Below, one piece after another: positions 1-13,000 of a DNA stretch of 64,000 bases. Origin of the DNA: Protula sp. h YS-2021 (lineage: Eukaryota > Annelida > Polychaeta > Sabellida > Serpulidae). Below the pieces are notes generated by a model. That model had not been told where the DNA came from, made no database searches, and saw only the letters and a program-made list of their open reading frames with translations. The stretch is from positions 7,028,904 through 7,092,903 of the forward strand of contig OX457034.1 of NCBI GenBank assembly GCA_949752745.1, written 5' to 3'. The position numbers and the translations under genes were made by a program. The first letter of the stretch is position 1, and every line of letters begins with the position of its first letter.

Positions 1-600
1 TCCTGTACAGTATAATCTCTTAATTGTGAACAGATTTTTGCGATGAGGCAAAATGTTGACGTCACTTATGAGAACGGAGCTTAAGATACAGCAAGACAGG
101 CTCGATAGAAAACACGATCAAAATATCTTCGCGAAATTAAACGCTTGCACTGCACCAAAATAATCCGACAAAGCCAGCTTTAGTAAGCCTTTTCAGTCTT
201 TTTTTTTTCACTGCTGGTTGTAAATGAATACACTGAGGTGGGTGAAACTGAAGGAACACAAGTTGTTTTGGGATTGCTGGATACGTGGAAAGTTTTTTTT
301 ATTAACACATGGTTTGAAAAAAAACTCACAAACTAATTTAACTTGAATAGGACTTGAAAACCAAAATAAGCAACAACGCCAAACAAAAAAGCCGCAGTTT
401 CTAACAGGCGTTACCTTGGCCTGAAATTATAATTCGAACAACATGTTTTCCATAAAAAGTTCAGTTAGAGTGATAAAAAAAAAACAAGAAAAAAAACAAA
501 AAAACAATAACATATTTCTGTTAATTAAACTTTAATATTCAAGAATCAATGCTCAGCTCTGTTGTCCAAAATGAGATGGTAAAATATCAAGGAAATACAT
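1..600. other. PANK4 intron 5 (left end), no exon seen
   Basis: A-rich, low-complexity sequence left of PANK4 exon 5. I searched the minus strand for the expected continuation of the kinase domain and found no exon with usable splice sites. One TGACGTCA palindrome lies at 57-64. Confidence 0.5.
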
Positions 601-815
601 AAGCCCATCTTCACCAAATATCCAGTAAATGCCATGGCCCCATCTCGCGAAAAATCCAGTAAATATATAATCCCATCTTCACAAAAAATTCAGTAAATAC
701 ATGATCCAATCTTCACCAAATATCAAGTAAATACCTGATCCCATCTTCGCAAAATATCTAATTAGTAAATGATCTCGTCTTCCTAAAATATCCAATACGT
801 ACATGATCTCCAGCT
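600..815. repeat. Tandem repeat, about 46-bp unit, five degenerate copies
   Basis: Units share the frame CCCATCTTCACCAAATATC then CAGTAAATACATGAT with substitutions and small indels. It lies in PANK4 intron 5, about 90 bp past the exon 5 donor. Unlike the array in intron 4, it does not copy exon sequence. Confidence 0.75.
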
Positions 816-905
816 TCATCAGATTTGTCTTTACTGCAATCCCAAGCAGTCTCATTAGTTTTCTTTTTCTACTAAATGAACTTACAACAGTATAAAGCAC
901 GATAC

Positions 906-3900
906 CTTCGCTTTGGTGAGTATTGAACCCAGACCCCAGAAGGTGCCGCCACCGAGAGAGGTACCGCCTATCCTCTCGTACTTAGTCTCTGACTCCACCT
1001 GAAGAAAGAAAAAAAATAAGAAAAAGAAAAAGGACCAAAAAAATACTTAAAGACTGGTCTGAACTAAGCAAAGTAGGAATACCGTGAGGACTTCCGGATT
1101 GTACAATCACGCCTCGGCAATTTCCGGATAATCAATAATGCCCAATGATTGGCCAGTTGTTCACACGAGATTTGGTAAATTTGGGTACATGAAACATTTC
1201 GCATTGTGATATTTCCGGAAGTTGCCGAGGTGTCCCGAAAATCCCGATGATAATATGGTAGTAATCCTGCCTGAAGCACATATTTTTCGATAATACATTT
1301 GAATGACAAGAATGCTTTTCCTCTAGCAAGGGAAGAGGACCCAGCCCCTCTATTTCGGCTCCTAAATATCGCCCGCCCACCTTTAAGATGCTGGCATAGC
1401 TAGCATTGTCAACTGGCAGGTACAGGAACACAGACACCACCCCCCCGCCAGATCCTACCTCCTCCACCTTAAGATGCACACGTCACCACCAGTGTTAACC
1501 AGAGCAGTGTGCAAGCCCACATATTTCCAACAGCCCCCCCCCCCATCAGCTAAACACGGCCATCAATAGTTGAAATTTCCAAGTCCAGCTGGTCCATTTT
1601 CCTTGGACGAACCGGGCCCATTTACAATACCAATCTGTGTTTGTCACCATAGAAGCTACATACCAAGTTTCATTAAAATCTTGCAGGAGTTTTTTAAGTT
1701 ATCGTGTTAACAAGCTTTTGATGACAGACCGACCGACAGACACACGCGCACGATCGCATATATTCCCCCCTGTGGGAATAAACCAGCAAGTACGGAAACA
1801 CAGAAACCCTCATCCCTCTCCCCTCCACTACATGTCACCCCCAACCTTTAAGATGATGATGTTGACCGATGTTGACCAGCAGGTTGGAGAAAACAGTCCC
1901 CCTCCCCCCCCCCCCCCCCCACCAGATACCACCACCTCCCAGCCTACCTTTAAGATGCTGATGCCGCTGCCGATGTTGACCAGCAGGTCGGAGAAAACAG
2001 GTCCCCCCTCCCCCCACCAGATACCACACCTCCCAGCCTACCTTTAAGATGCTGACGCCGCTGCCGATGTTGACCAGCAGGTCGGAGAAAACAGGTCCTC
2101 CCTCCCCCCACCAGATACCACCACCTCCCAGCCTACCTTTAAGATGCTGACGCCGCTGCGATGTTGACCAGCAGGTCGGAGAAAACAGGTCCCCCCTCCC
2201 CCCACCAGATACCACCACCTCCCAGCCTACCTTTAAGATGCTGACGCCGCTGCCGATGTTGACCAGCAGGTCGGAGAAACTGGTCCCCCCTCCCCCCCCA
2301 CCAGATACCACCACCACCCTACCCTACCTTTAAGATGCTGACGCCGCTGCCGATGTTGACCAGCAGGTCGGAGAAACTGGTCCCCCCCTCCCCCCCCCCC
2401 CCCACCAGATACCACCACCTCCCAGCCTACCTTTAAGATGCTGACGCCGCTGCCGATGTTGACCAGCAGGTCGGAGAAACTGGTCCCCCCTCCCCCCCAC
2501 CAGATACCACCACCTCCCAGCCTACCTTTAAGATGCTGACGCCGCTGCCGATGTTTACCAGCAGGTCGGAGAAAACAGGCCCCCCCTCCCCCAACCAGAT
2601 ACCACCACCTCCCAGCCTACCTTTAAGATGCTGACGCCGCTACCGATATTGACCAGCAGGTGGGAGAAAACAGGTCCCCCCTCTCCCCACCAGATACCAC
2701 CACCTCCCAGCCTACCTTTAAGATGCTGACGCCGCTGCCGATGTCGACCAGCAGGTAGGGGAAGACAAGTCCCCCCTTCCCCCCTCCCCCCCCCCCAGAT
2801 ACCACCACCTCCCAGCCTACCTTTAAGATGCTGACGCCGCTGCCGATGTTTACCAGCAGGTCGGAGAAAACAGGCCCCCCCTCCCCCAACCAGATACCAC
2901 CACCTCCCAGCCTACCTTTAAGATGCTGACGCCGCTACCGATATTGACCAGCAGGTGGGAGAAAACAGGTCCCGCCTCTCCCCACCAGATACCACCACCT
3001 CCCAGCCTACCTTTAAGATGCTGACGCCGCTGCCGATGTTGACCAGCAGGTCGGAGAAACAGGTCCCCCCTCCCCCCCCCCCCCCCACCAGATACCACCA
3101 CCTCCCAGCCTACCTTTAAGATGCTGACGCCGCTGCCGATGTTGACCAGCAGGTAGGGGAAGACACCATCGCTGTCGGAGATCTGGCACTTGTACTCGGG
3201 GTTCTGGTGCCGCTGGTACACGAACGCTTCGTCCCGGATATTCTTGAGCAGGAAGTTACAGCCCGTTATCAGGCACGACATCTCATCCTCCTTGTCCACT
3301 CTACAATCACACAGGAAACTGGGCCCGTTTAAATCGCGCACATTATTCACGAGATAACTTAGTATATCCCGGCTTTTTATTCACTTGATCACTTTGTATA
3401 AACTGGGCCTTTATTCTTGAGACCATTCGGCATAAACCGGGCCTGTTACTCATGAGACAATTCGGTATAAGCCGGATCTTCATTCACGGGATCATTCAGT
3501 ATGAAGCAATTATAATTGCTCATGAAAACTGACATATATCTGGTCCTCTTTTTGCTAGAAAAAGATTGGTGTGGAAGACAATGTCCAAACTGACAAGTTT
3601 CCTTAAGGCACAGGACTGTTTAGTGTAAATAAACCGGCCCATTATTGTAGAGTACTTTTGGTATAGACCTGTTTTTTTTTTTCAAGCACCACCAAGTATA
3701 ACACAACCTATATTCGCACAACCACTTAATATAAATCGAGCCTTTATTCACAGTACCAATTAGAAGAACTTTCGGTTTTAAACAATTTTATGGTAAAGTC
3801 AAACTCGATATCAAAAGTAAAAGCGGAACTACACGTGACCTTAATGGATTCGCCTTGTGTGAACTCTCTGTATGTGTTTAGCTACACTTACTGCACGCCT

Positions 3901-6545
3901 AGCTTCGTCGTGAGAATATCTTTGTACTTAAAAGCACCACCACCAGTGACCTTAATGTGCTTGCCCTGCATGAACTCGTTGCTTGTGATAAGGTTCTGCT
4001 GCACAAAGTCCAGCATCGTTTCAATATATTTTGTCTCGAACTTCACGAAATGAAGCTGGTCCTGGTTTTCATCACCTTGCGTTATGTGATATATTTCATC
4101 GTCGCAATTCTGTACAAGATGAAGCGATTTTGTTGTCTTGGAACAATATCAATTTGTTATAAGTTTTCAGAGAGAGTTATAAAGGTTATACTTCACTTTA
4201 TTATTGTTGTTAGTACAATAATTATCACTACATTTTACAATGTTTGTTTCAAATTGTTGTTATAGCTATCATTATTAACATTGCTAAATATTGCTAATCA
4301 ACAAACATTTAAATTAAGATCAACCATTGGGATTAAAAAGCTTCACTGAATTCTTTTAGATCATCATTACCGACATTAATCCTTAAATAACAACCATAGC
4401 TTTGATATCTTCCGCACCGTGGTGTCCCGTGCATTATCTTGTTCCGGTCAGTCCCATCAAGCCGGATAGGACACACCCTCCCATAAAGTATTTCTTTTGT
4501 ACTTACCGTTCTAGCTTCCAGCACAAGTGATCTTTTCCGTGTCACGGTGGAATAATAAGCAAGTTTGGCAAGCGACCCACCTATTTAAAAAATATTTTAA
4601 AGAGTACATGAAATCTTCAACTTTCATTTTTCAAGAAATCATCCACTCTCTGTCATATAATGTTTATCATTCTGTTTAAGATTGTACTTGTATTGCATTC
4701 ATAGTTCATTCTGTCGGTTCGTGAAGGACAGATGCATGCACCATTTTGCGAGACGTTTTCAAACAGAAAAAAAGAATAAAAAACGTTTTTTAACTGACAA
4801 AGGGGTGTATTTGTCACAAAGCATACTCTTGTAGGTCAGGCATTTTTCTATCTGATCTCAACTTTGTTGAGATCAACAAAATTAGCTTTTTTTCTTTCTA
4901 AGCTCTATCATTTTTATTTTTTTTATTGTGTGGCACACAATATTTGCCAGGCAAGGGTTTGATTTTGAAGGCAGTAGCATCAGGAAATGCATTATCTCCC
5001 TAAAATTACAGTGTGGGGTTCGAAGAAGATGAAATAAAAATTGTTACATTAGATCCACTGAATAAGCCAAGTACAATTTTGGTAATCCTTTGGACTCGGA
5101 TATTTTATTTTTCGTGATACAAATGGAAATTATTTTCAGCCACGAAAGATGTTCTTTTTCATTTCACCAATTTGGATAGACCGGTTAGATACACTAGAGG
5201 CCCTCACGCGCTCATTAGGGGCCACGTGGTAACAATTTCAGTTAGAGACAAACTAATGCTCCAGGCATTTCATTCTTAAACGTCTGTACATTATTTTGCA
5301 ATGCTTGGAGTTTTTGGTTCACATGCACTGTATTGTGATGACCATATTGTCCCTTTCCAATAATGCACCTTTCTTAACGGAGATTTTTATTAAAGGCACA
5401 TGAAATCTTCTGCACTTAACTGACCACATTTAACCAATTACTGTGTGCTGATCAATTTGAATGTTCTTTCCCTCGTATTGTAGAAGTAACTTAGTCCTAG
5501 ATAACTTTTGCTTCCTTCCCAGCAAGAGTCATAGTTCCTATAATATAACATGTCAGTGATCCCAATTTTGCCAGTCTCGGCGCACGACTGGTGACAAAGG
5601 CGTTATTTCAGAAAGGGTGCATCACATAAATAACCCAATTTTAAATTATGGCCCACTATTTTTATGATCAAATAACAATTTTGTACTGAGAAAAATAGAC
5701 GTTTTCTTTAGATCAGGATATAGAATCCCCCGTTATCGCCCACAACAGCAATGAATCTACAGTGGCAAAACAAGTCTTTACTCCAGGTTGGTAATTTGGT
5801 CGAGATCGAAAATAATGCGCCAGGACACTTCTCAGTGTTTTATTTTTTTAGGAAAAAGCCTGCTAGTCCGGAACCTTGGTGTCCTGGAACATACGCCGAA
5901 AGGTCCATAGCCTCGAAAGTTGAGATCAATGCCCATTTCTATTAAAGGAACTTTGGACCTTTATAACCTAGAAAGACCAGAAAGGATCCACTGGGACTAC
6001 AAATAACTATGAGGGGGGGGGGGAGAGAACGAATAGCTACAGTAGATCAAAATTGGTGAAATTGAAAACACCATCTTCCGTGGTTGAAAACAATTTTTAT
6101 TTGTCAAATATCGCAAAATAACGAATATTTGAGTATAAAAGGTCACCAAATTTGCATAAGTTTAGTCATAATTGAAAATTTTGTTATCACCATTACGATC
6201 TACTGTAACCATTTCTATCTCCGCTCCCTCGTATTCGTTCTCCTGCCATTCGTTAATGCTTCTTATGGAGACTACTAAACAGAATACTGATCTTAAAACA
6301 AAGAAATTTCTACCACTGTCATTTGAACAATGGAACACGTCGAGGCTCTGGCACAGACATGTACCAAATAAAAATCAAGGGGAGCTAACTTAGAGGTACA
6401 AATTTGGAGCATACATTATGAGCGATAATTTAAGATTTAACAAAAACTCACCAATATCTATTGCAAAAAGCTTTGCATTCTTCAAATTAGAAAATATTTG
6501 GTCAGTGGGCAAATCGATGCTTCTGGCATAACTTGAATCGGTCAT
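906..6545 (-). CDS. PANK4: PANK4-like pantothenate kinase family protein, 5' part (exons 1-5; continues off the left edge)
   Basis: Coding exons on the minus strand: 6452-6545 (start codon at 6545), 4507-4580, 3892-4109, 3114-3300, 906-998. All junctions are GT-AG and phases join without a stop, giving 222 residues. Residue 1 begins [15 protein letters not shown]; then come [17 protein letters not shown] (phosphate-binding loop, about 28-44), [11 protein letters not shown] (110-120), [13 protein letters not shown] (179-191) and [15 protein letters not shown] (199-213). These are the actin-fold signatures of type II pantothenate kinases; the Trp after GGGTF and the N-terminal [12 protein letters not shown] segment point to PANK4 rather than PANK1-3. 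PANK4 proteins normally carry a C-terminal DUF89 metal-dependent phosphatase domain, which would lie left of this window. The residue I align with the active-site Arg of PANK1-3 is Arg200 here, whereas I recall Trp in human PANK4; a Lys (119) follows GGGAFKY where PANK1-3 have Glu. Intron 4 holds an exon-end minisatellite. Confidence 0.9.
1375..3113 (-). repeat. Exon-end minisatellite in PANK4 intron 4 (about 95-bp unit)
   Basis: Compact from about 1783 to 3113, with a degenerate outlier at 1375-1490. Each unit, read on the minus strand, contains a copy of the last about 45 nt of PANK4 exon 4 (coding [13 protein letters not shown]), the donor CTTAAAG|GTAGGC, and a G-rich spacer with runs of 6-19 G. 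I count about 13 copies besides the true exon end at 3114. Copies near 2524-2760 and 2820-3000 share private variants (ATGTTTACC, CTACCGATATTGACC), so a two-unit block was itself duplicated. Spacer length differs between copies, typical of a minisatellite expanding by slippage or unequal exchange. No pyrimidine-tract acceptor precedes the copies, so they are decoy donors rather than complete exons. Confidence 0.9.
3301..6451. other. PANK4 introns 1-3, non-coding
   Basis: Apart from exons at 3892-4109 and 4507-4580 this is AT-rich intron. A short perfect hairpin (GATCTCAAC / GTTGAGATC) lies near 4855-4875. A diverged dispersed repeat at 5725-5950 is described separately. Confidence 0.6.
5725..5950. 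repeat. Diverged dispersed repeat, copy A
   Basis: Shares ordered blocks with 9585-9760: ACAACAGCAAT, then a TTGGTCGAGATCGAAAATAA-like block, then CTTCTCAGT, then AAAAGCCTGCTAGT. This suggests two old insertions of one element flanking the PANK4 promoter region. The family is not recognised. Confidence 0.45.
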
Positions 6546-8289
6546 TTTTCACAGTTTGTTCACTTAACTGTACTGTCGTTCCAAAGTTTACATATTTGGT
6601 TACTATTTCATGCAATAGATGGCAGCAAAATTTTCGGGGGTTGGGGGGGGGGGCTGCGTTGTCCAGCAGCTAACCTCTACAGCGGTTTGGTCAATATGGA
6701 ATGCTACCGATTTTCACATGTACAATACGTACCATTTCTTTGGATGATTCATACCACTGTGACAGTTAGTTCTTGCCCCTGCATTATTTTGTACAATTTG
6801 CAGTGTTGTATGATACTCCATTTTGATCTGTGCACCGAGGGAGGCGATATTGTTACTACCCTTGCAGTACTGGCGATTGAAAAACCGACAGTACGACGAC
6901 GGTGTCGCTTGGAGAAGTAGATAACAATTAGCAAAACGTACTAATTTTTCCTTGTTTAAGAGTGGCAAAGAAGTATTTTTCAGCTGGTGAAAAGCGCGAC
7001 TCTTCCAGCCTTAAATCAGATGCAGAAGGGTTGGAAAAGTTACACTTTTGCCCCATTTAAAAGCGCGACCGTTTTGGGTTATTTCTTTCAGAATCAGCCT
7101 GTCTTTTTATTGCTGAATTAAAACTTCAATAAAAACCAACCTAATTAAAGACTGCATTCTATTCCATTATTTCTTTGATATAATTTTACATAATTTTATA
7201 ATTTGCTACTTTCCTTAATTTTTACCCAGAAGTCTGTCAATGGCTGTGATCTTTTGGAGTCTGCAAAGGTCTGCAGAAATCTGACGTCTCCTGCCTAGCC
7301 GGGGATTTTATTCCCCAGCGATCCATAGTGGGCACTTCAGTTTGTCAATGAAACACAGAACTTGCCCATGCATGAATCTGTACATGACTTCTTTGCAAAT
7401 TAGCCATGAAGAAATGATAGACACAATATTCACAACAAGATGGGAGTGGCGGAGAAGGGAACAAATTTCAGGTCGCTGGTAGCAAGAAAAGCAAGGAACC
7501 TATCTTTATGCTGCAAGGAGAATGGGACTGTAATTTTCGAGGGCAGTGTCAAAATACCCAGCTTATAACATGAGTACTTACATTAATTTAAATTGATAAG
7601 AATTTTGCATGCAACACCTCGCATTGGTTTTTTTTCCGAACTTCATATGGTGAAATATTTCTGGCGACACCAAGCGGAAGAGAAAAAAAAAAGATAACAA
7701 ATTTATTACCGTTTATGTCCATTGTAGTGATTATCGACAAATGATCTCGTATCCTGCTGAATGCTAGTAAGATGTTATTAGATAAGTATAACTGGCAAGC
7801 CTGTTTGAAAAAAGATCTCGCGAATTTATTGCGCTTATTGGGCGATAATAGAGGAAGCTAGCATCTTTTTTTATTTGTGTCATCAGTTCAAACTAAGAGT
7901 ATGGTAATATTCCCTTAGAAGGCACAATCTCATTCCATTATTGAGCTAATTTTGTCAGTACTTTATGTTCTGATCCTCTAATTTTACATACTACCAGTAC
8001 CAATTATACAAACGTGCACTGAAAGTTGTGTAATATGCCTTTTTGTGAAAACACGCAATTTTTGGTAAGACAGCCTGTATGTACAGACTTGTATGTATAT
8101 TTCTTCGCTCCACAAATAAAGAAATATGTGAAAAAAAATACACTGATTTAACTGTTTTGAGGGAGAGGAGACGGAATTGGTCGACTAGATCACAACTGGT
8201 GACAGCGAAGTAAATCCATCGTTTTCTTTCCGCCTAAAAGCGGAAATTTTGAGCCGAAATTTGTGGTTCTCGACACAATATTCTTATAA

Positions 8290-8900
8290 CTTTTTTTAAC
8301 CCAGCCGACTTTGTCTGACTGGGTCACTAAAGGAGGCTTGAATGTATGTGCGTATGTTGAGCTTTTTCTTTAAAATGCTACTTCCCCATACAATTGTGTT
8401 CCAATCGTTTTGATATTACGCAGAAGTGTTCCCTTGGTGGTCCCCCACCTGGATATTAATTTTTTTGACGATTGACGAAAAACCCTTTTTTAAATGATAC
8501 TCCTCCTACAGTTTCACACCATTCGTTTAGATGTTACGCAGGAATGTTCCCCAGGGGTTCGCCTACCAAGTTCTTATTTGTTTTGGAAGTTCGCGAAAAA
8601 CTGCCGAAATGGCGGAACTCTGAAGTTTGGCAAAAACTGGAATAAATGGTAGTAAATAACTGAATTGCCAAACCATTCATTTCTCTCAGTCTTTTTCAAG
8701 TAGTTATACAATTTGAATCGAAACTTTAACCAAGTTTCTTAGATGCTTCTCCACCTGGACTTTGTGTTTTTTTTGCAAATGACAAAAAACAAAAAAAAAA
8801 AAAAAACATGCCGAAATGGTGGAATTTTGTAAAATTGTGTAAATGTCGGTAAATACGTGAATCGTCAAAACCCAACCTCTCCAACATCCCTTTTCGGGTT
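8290..8900. repeat. Degenerate direct repeat, about three copies of 180-200 bp
   Basis: Copies share, in order, a TACTCCTCCTACAGTTTCAC-like block, a GATGTTACGCAG(G/A)A block, a CACCTGGA-like block and a GCCGAAATGG(C/T)GGAA block. The last copy also contains a poly-A run. No coding potential seen. Confidence 0.55.
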
Positions 8901-9584
8901 TCTTCCAAAATCGAATTAATTGCGTTTTACATAGTTCTTGAAGTGGTTTTTAACCCAATCTACTTCTTTTTTTTTTGTTTTTTTTTTCATTGAATGTTTT
9001 CAACAGTACGCGTGAACGTTCGTGAGCTGCTCTCCATGTTCATGTTTTTTTTTCTGTTTTTTTTCTTTGTGTTTCTTTGTTTGTTTTTTTTTTTTTGTTT
9101 TTTTTTGTTTTGTTTTGTTTTTTTTTTTGAGATTTCCGCCCTTTTTGGGAAAACCGAAAACGATACCAGGTCAGGTAAAGTCAGGAAATTCGAATATAGA
9201 AATTTGTCAATTTTTTTTTTCAATTTTGTGTTTCTTTTTGTTTTCAAGTCGTGTTTATTTCACTGGATTTGTAGTCCCAATGATGACTGTGTCCAGATTT
9301 TCAGAACTTCGAATGCTTCTTCCCACATTCATTTACAGATATATGTTTTCACACATATACCGCGTTTCCAGTGGTCTGGTAAAAATCAGGAAAATTAATT
9401 TTGAAAATTACTTGGCAACCCTGAGTCAGTTTGAAACTCGACTGAAGATTGTAAATCTTTTAGTTACAAGGAATATCGCAACAGCAGTGCTTCAAAACGA
9501 GTCAAATTGACTTGTATAGGCGTCTCAATTCGAGGAGTTGAAGAGGTGAACAAATTTGTGCTGAGAAATGATTTCTATTGTCGT

Positions 9585-9760
9585 TAGGATTCGACTGCCC
9601 ATATTATTGCCTACAACAGCAATAAATATAGAATCGTTTAAGTACTCGTTACCTAGTTTGTGAGTTTTGTCGAAATCGATAATGCTTCGCAATGGTTCTT
9701 CTCAGTATGCTTTTCAAGAAAATCCTACTAGTTTGGACCTTAATACCCCGAACCGTGAAA
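9585..9760. repeat. Diverged dispersed repeat, copy B
   Basis: Counterpart of 5725-5950, with the same block order and many substitutions. Confidence 0.4.
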
Positions 9761-10007
9761 ATGTTGGGGATTTAATTGTTCCTTGTTCTTGCAATATTCT
9801 TGGACATTCTTGTATGAAAATAACCATTCTGGAACTAGGTATTTTTAAAAATTTGACATACGGAAGACGCAATAACATATCCGTTTCAACCAATACGCAA
9901 ATTACGCCTGCAGTCTCAGTCAGAAATAATTTTCGTTCGTCTAGTCTTGAGAAGCTTCTTACAGAGATAATTTTTTTTTCAGAAGAAAAACAGAATGATT
10001 TCTCACA

Positions 10008-13000
10008 ATGCAAGTTTTATATGTCATCCTTTATGCCATCGTCGGATATGTGATGTGTCTTTTAGGGAGGTCAGACGGTGAGTTTCAAACTTAATCTTTA
10101 GTCGCGTAAATTGGAGCTTTGTCGATGTTAATTTAACAGTTTGTCGATGTTAATTTAGCAAACGTGCTTGAAGCAGAAAGTCCGGTACAACTTATACTAC
10201 TTAAAATGGTACCAATCTGTCCAAGAGAATGACTGCTCGTTATTTAAGGGGAATGACACGGTAACTTTCAGCACATCTGATTGAGTGAACATCGTGGTGA
10301 ATAAAAAACCAAGAAGAAAAGACATTCAATTGAGTTGGCCTCGAAGGTTTTTTTTTAATGATTTATTAAAATTGATTTTCTTTATTTATTTTGGATACCA
10401 ACTTAATCTGGGGTATTCGTATTATGAAGTTCGGCGTTAGTTTAGTGTCTCGTTAGTAAAAAATAATAAAAAAAAAACCAAAACATTGCAGTGTCGTTTT
10501 TGTACCAAGACTAATCTCTTGCTGTGATCTATCCTTCAGGTCAAAAGTGTCGTGTTAGTGACGGAGTGGTGGCTTCGTGTAAGAACATCAGTGTGTCGGC
10601 TTCCGAAACGGCGCGCGTGGTTATCATCGTCAACGTGTGCCATCATCCTAAAGACGTGGTCTTCACTATCCAGGTTTGTAATTACACTTTGACGACCCGA
10701 GGTGGTGGGAGGGGGTGGGAGGGGGGGGGGGTATGTGAGAGGGCTGGGGATGGTAAACAACCCAATCTTTTTCCATAATCTCTTTTAAAATAAAGAAGTG
10801 AAAATATGGACAGGTGAAAAAATCACGACACTGCCATATTGCAGAGAAAATGGTCTTTGGGGGGGGGGGGGGGGGAGTTCCAGTTCCGTAGTTACAGTGG
10901 GAGCGAAATGAAATGGGGCTAAAAAAAGATGGTCTTGTTTCCATTGTTGTTTCAGGTACTTTTTCTGGGACGTGCTTACTTCCGGAATTCTCTTTTTTCT
11001 TCGGGGCGGTCTTCCGGAATTCTCTTTTTTCTTCGGGCCGGTCTTCCGGAATTCTCTTTTTTCTTCGGGGCGGTATTACTTACCGTATTCTTTGTTTTCC
11101 GGGGCGGTCTTAGTTCGCGGATAGTTTTCTTCTAGAGTTGGTCTTATTTCCGGGGTGCTTTAATTCCGGGATGCATGGAGGTCTAATTTCCAGCCTGGAC
11201 TTGTCTCCAGGCTCATGTCTTGTTTTCCCGGGGTGAGTTTACACTTTGAATTCTACACTTGGAGTTGTACTTGTGCAGGCGCCCGGGTGGCAGTGGAAGC
11301 ACACGTTCATCAACAAGGATGAGTCTCAGCCCGTCCAAGGACCTGGCCAGTACACACTGCTGCGCGTCCAGATCTACCGGCCCGACAACGCCACATTCCA
11401 TATATGGGTATGTCCTCCCCCTCCCCCCCCCCTCACAATCCCGTCCACGTATCCGGCTACTACACGCTGCCACGCGTCCAGATCTACCGGCCTGACAGCG
11501 TCACATTCCATATATGGGTATGCCCTCCCCCTTCCCCCCATTCCGTCCAGGCATCCGGCTACTACACGCTGCCACGCGTCCAGATCTACCGGTCTGACAG
11601 CATCACATTCCATATATAGGTATGTCCTCGCCCCCTCCCCCGCCATCCCGTCCAGGGACCCAGCTACTATACGTTGCCATACATCCAGATCTACCGACCC
11701 AACAACGTCACGTTCCATACATGGATATGTCCTCCCCCTCGCCCATCCCGTCCAGGGACCCAGCCAATACAGGCTGCCACGCGTCCAGGTCTGCCGACCC
11801 AACATCGCCACAGTCCATATAAGGGTGTTCCATAAATGGATATTTCCGGAAATTACCGAAGTCATCGACTAATCTTGAAAGTGAGATCGTAATGTTCCGA
11901 CCTTCAAGTGATGAATTCGGTAAAAAAATTCCGAAATCACCAGATTAGAAGCAGTCGAATTCCAAATCAGGCTTTGGTCATTAGTGAAGGATCAACGCGT
12001 TCTGCGACTGAAGTCGTCTTGTCCGTGGTTATCATCGGACCGAAGCGGCATTGCCAATCAGTCTGTACTGATTGCCAATCAATCTCGGTTGATTTCCAGT
12101 CACTGGCTGCTGATTGTCAATCAATCTCTGCTGATTGCCAGTCTCTGCTGATTGTCAATCAATCTCTGCTGATTGCCAATCAATCTCTGCTGATTGTCAA
12201 TCGATCTCTGCTGATTGCCAATCAGTCTTTGCTGATTGCCAATCAATCTCTTCTGATTGCTTTCTCTTTTACAGGCCAATTTTATCGTGGACGGAATGGC
12301 AAAGCCCGTGTTTCTCAACAACACGTTTCATGTTGATGCGGAGGAACATCCGTGCCTTCCCGGTAAGCAGGCTTTTGTTCTGAACTTCTTTTTCACGCGG
12401 AAAAATTGTTTCTGTCATCGGTTTTTAAAATCATTGATATTTTTAATTTTTTGTCATTGTAAATATTGTTGCTTTGCTATAATAATAGGTGTCGCAATCG
12501 TTGTTTTGAAAAAATATTTTATTGCGTGAAGAATAATGGTGTTTATTTATTCAAATTAGTTTCAAGTTCTAATAGATTTAAATGTCGACTGTTATTTTTG
12601 ACTGTTTTTTACCGTAGTGGATTAGTATTTATGTATTTATTTTGGTTTTTGTATTGGCAGTGACGCGGTCAGCACGTATCAGTGACTTCGTAGCGCTCAT
12701 CGTATTCGCCATACTGTGCGTACTAATCACGATAGCCGTGACTATTTTCCTCGTCTGCATGCGCTCAAAGTGCACGTGTACTTGTCCTCGCAGACACGGC
12801 GGTAGCGGCTCTCTCGGGGAGTGCAAGCTGCTGTCCAGTGTTAACAGCGAGCGCCCGCTGAGCAGCTCTAGTCTGCACTCGAGCTCACACGGATCCGGAT
12901 CGTACGAGGATCCGGACGAGGACTTCTTTGCCTCGCGCAGGCGCAAAGCGAGGCCGAATCAGCGCCACCCGCGGAAGGTGAAGAGTCTGGCGGTGGTGCG

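Larger units (their letters stand above)
6546..9981. other. Region between divergent PANK4 and the membrane-protein gene
   Basis: This 3.4-kb interval must contain the promoters of both divergent genes. I see no coding exon. It holds a single copy (about 6655-6700) of a sequence related to the 46-bp repeat of 15.7 kb, degenerate direct repeats at 8290-8900, and T-rich runs around 8960-9240. The end (TTTTTTTTTCAG at about 9972-9981) looks like an acceptor for the first coding exon of the membrane gene, so a 5' UTR exon probably lies within this interval. Confidence 0.5.

Noticed and set aside
1835..3112. Open frames with repeated [13 protein letters not shown] as a multi-domain kinase
   Set aside because: The repeats include intron sequence and donors and lack acceptors; they are an intronic array, not coding repeats.
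8994..9510. Phe/Cys-rich open frames that look like membrane segments
   Set aside because: Poly-T tract artefact without codon structure.
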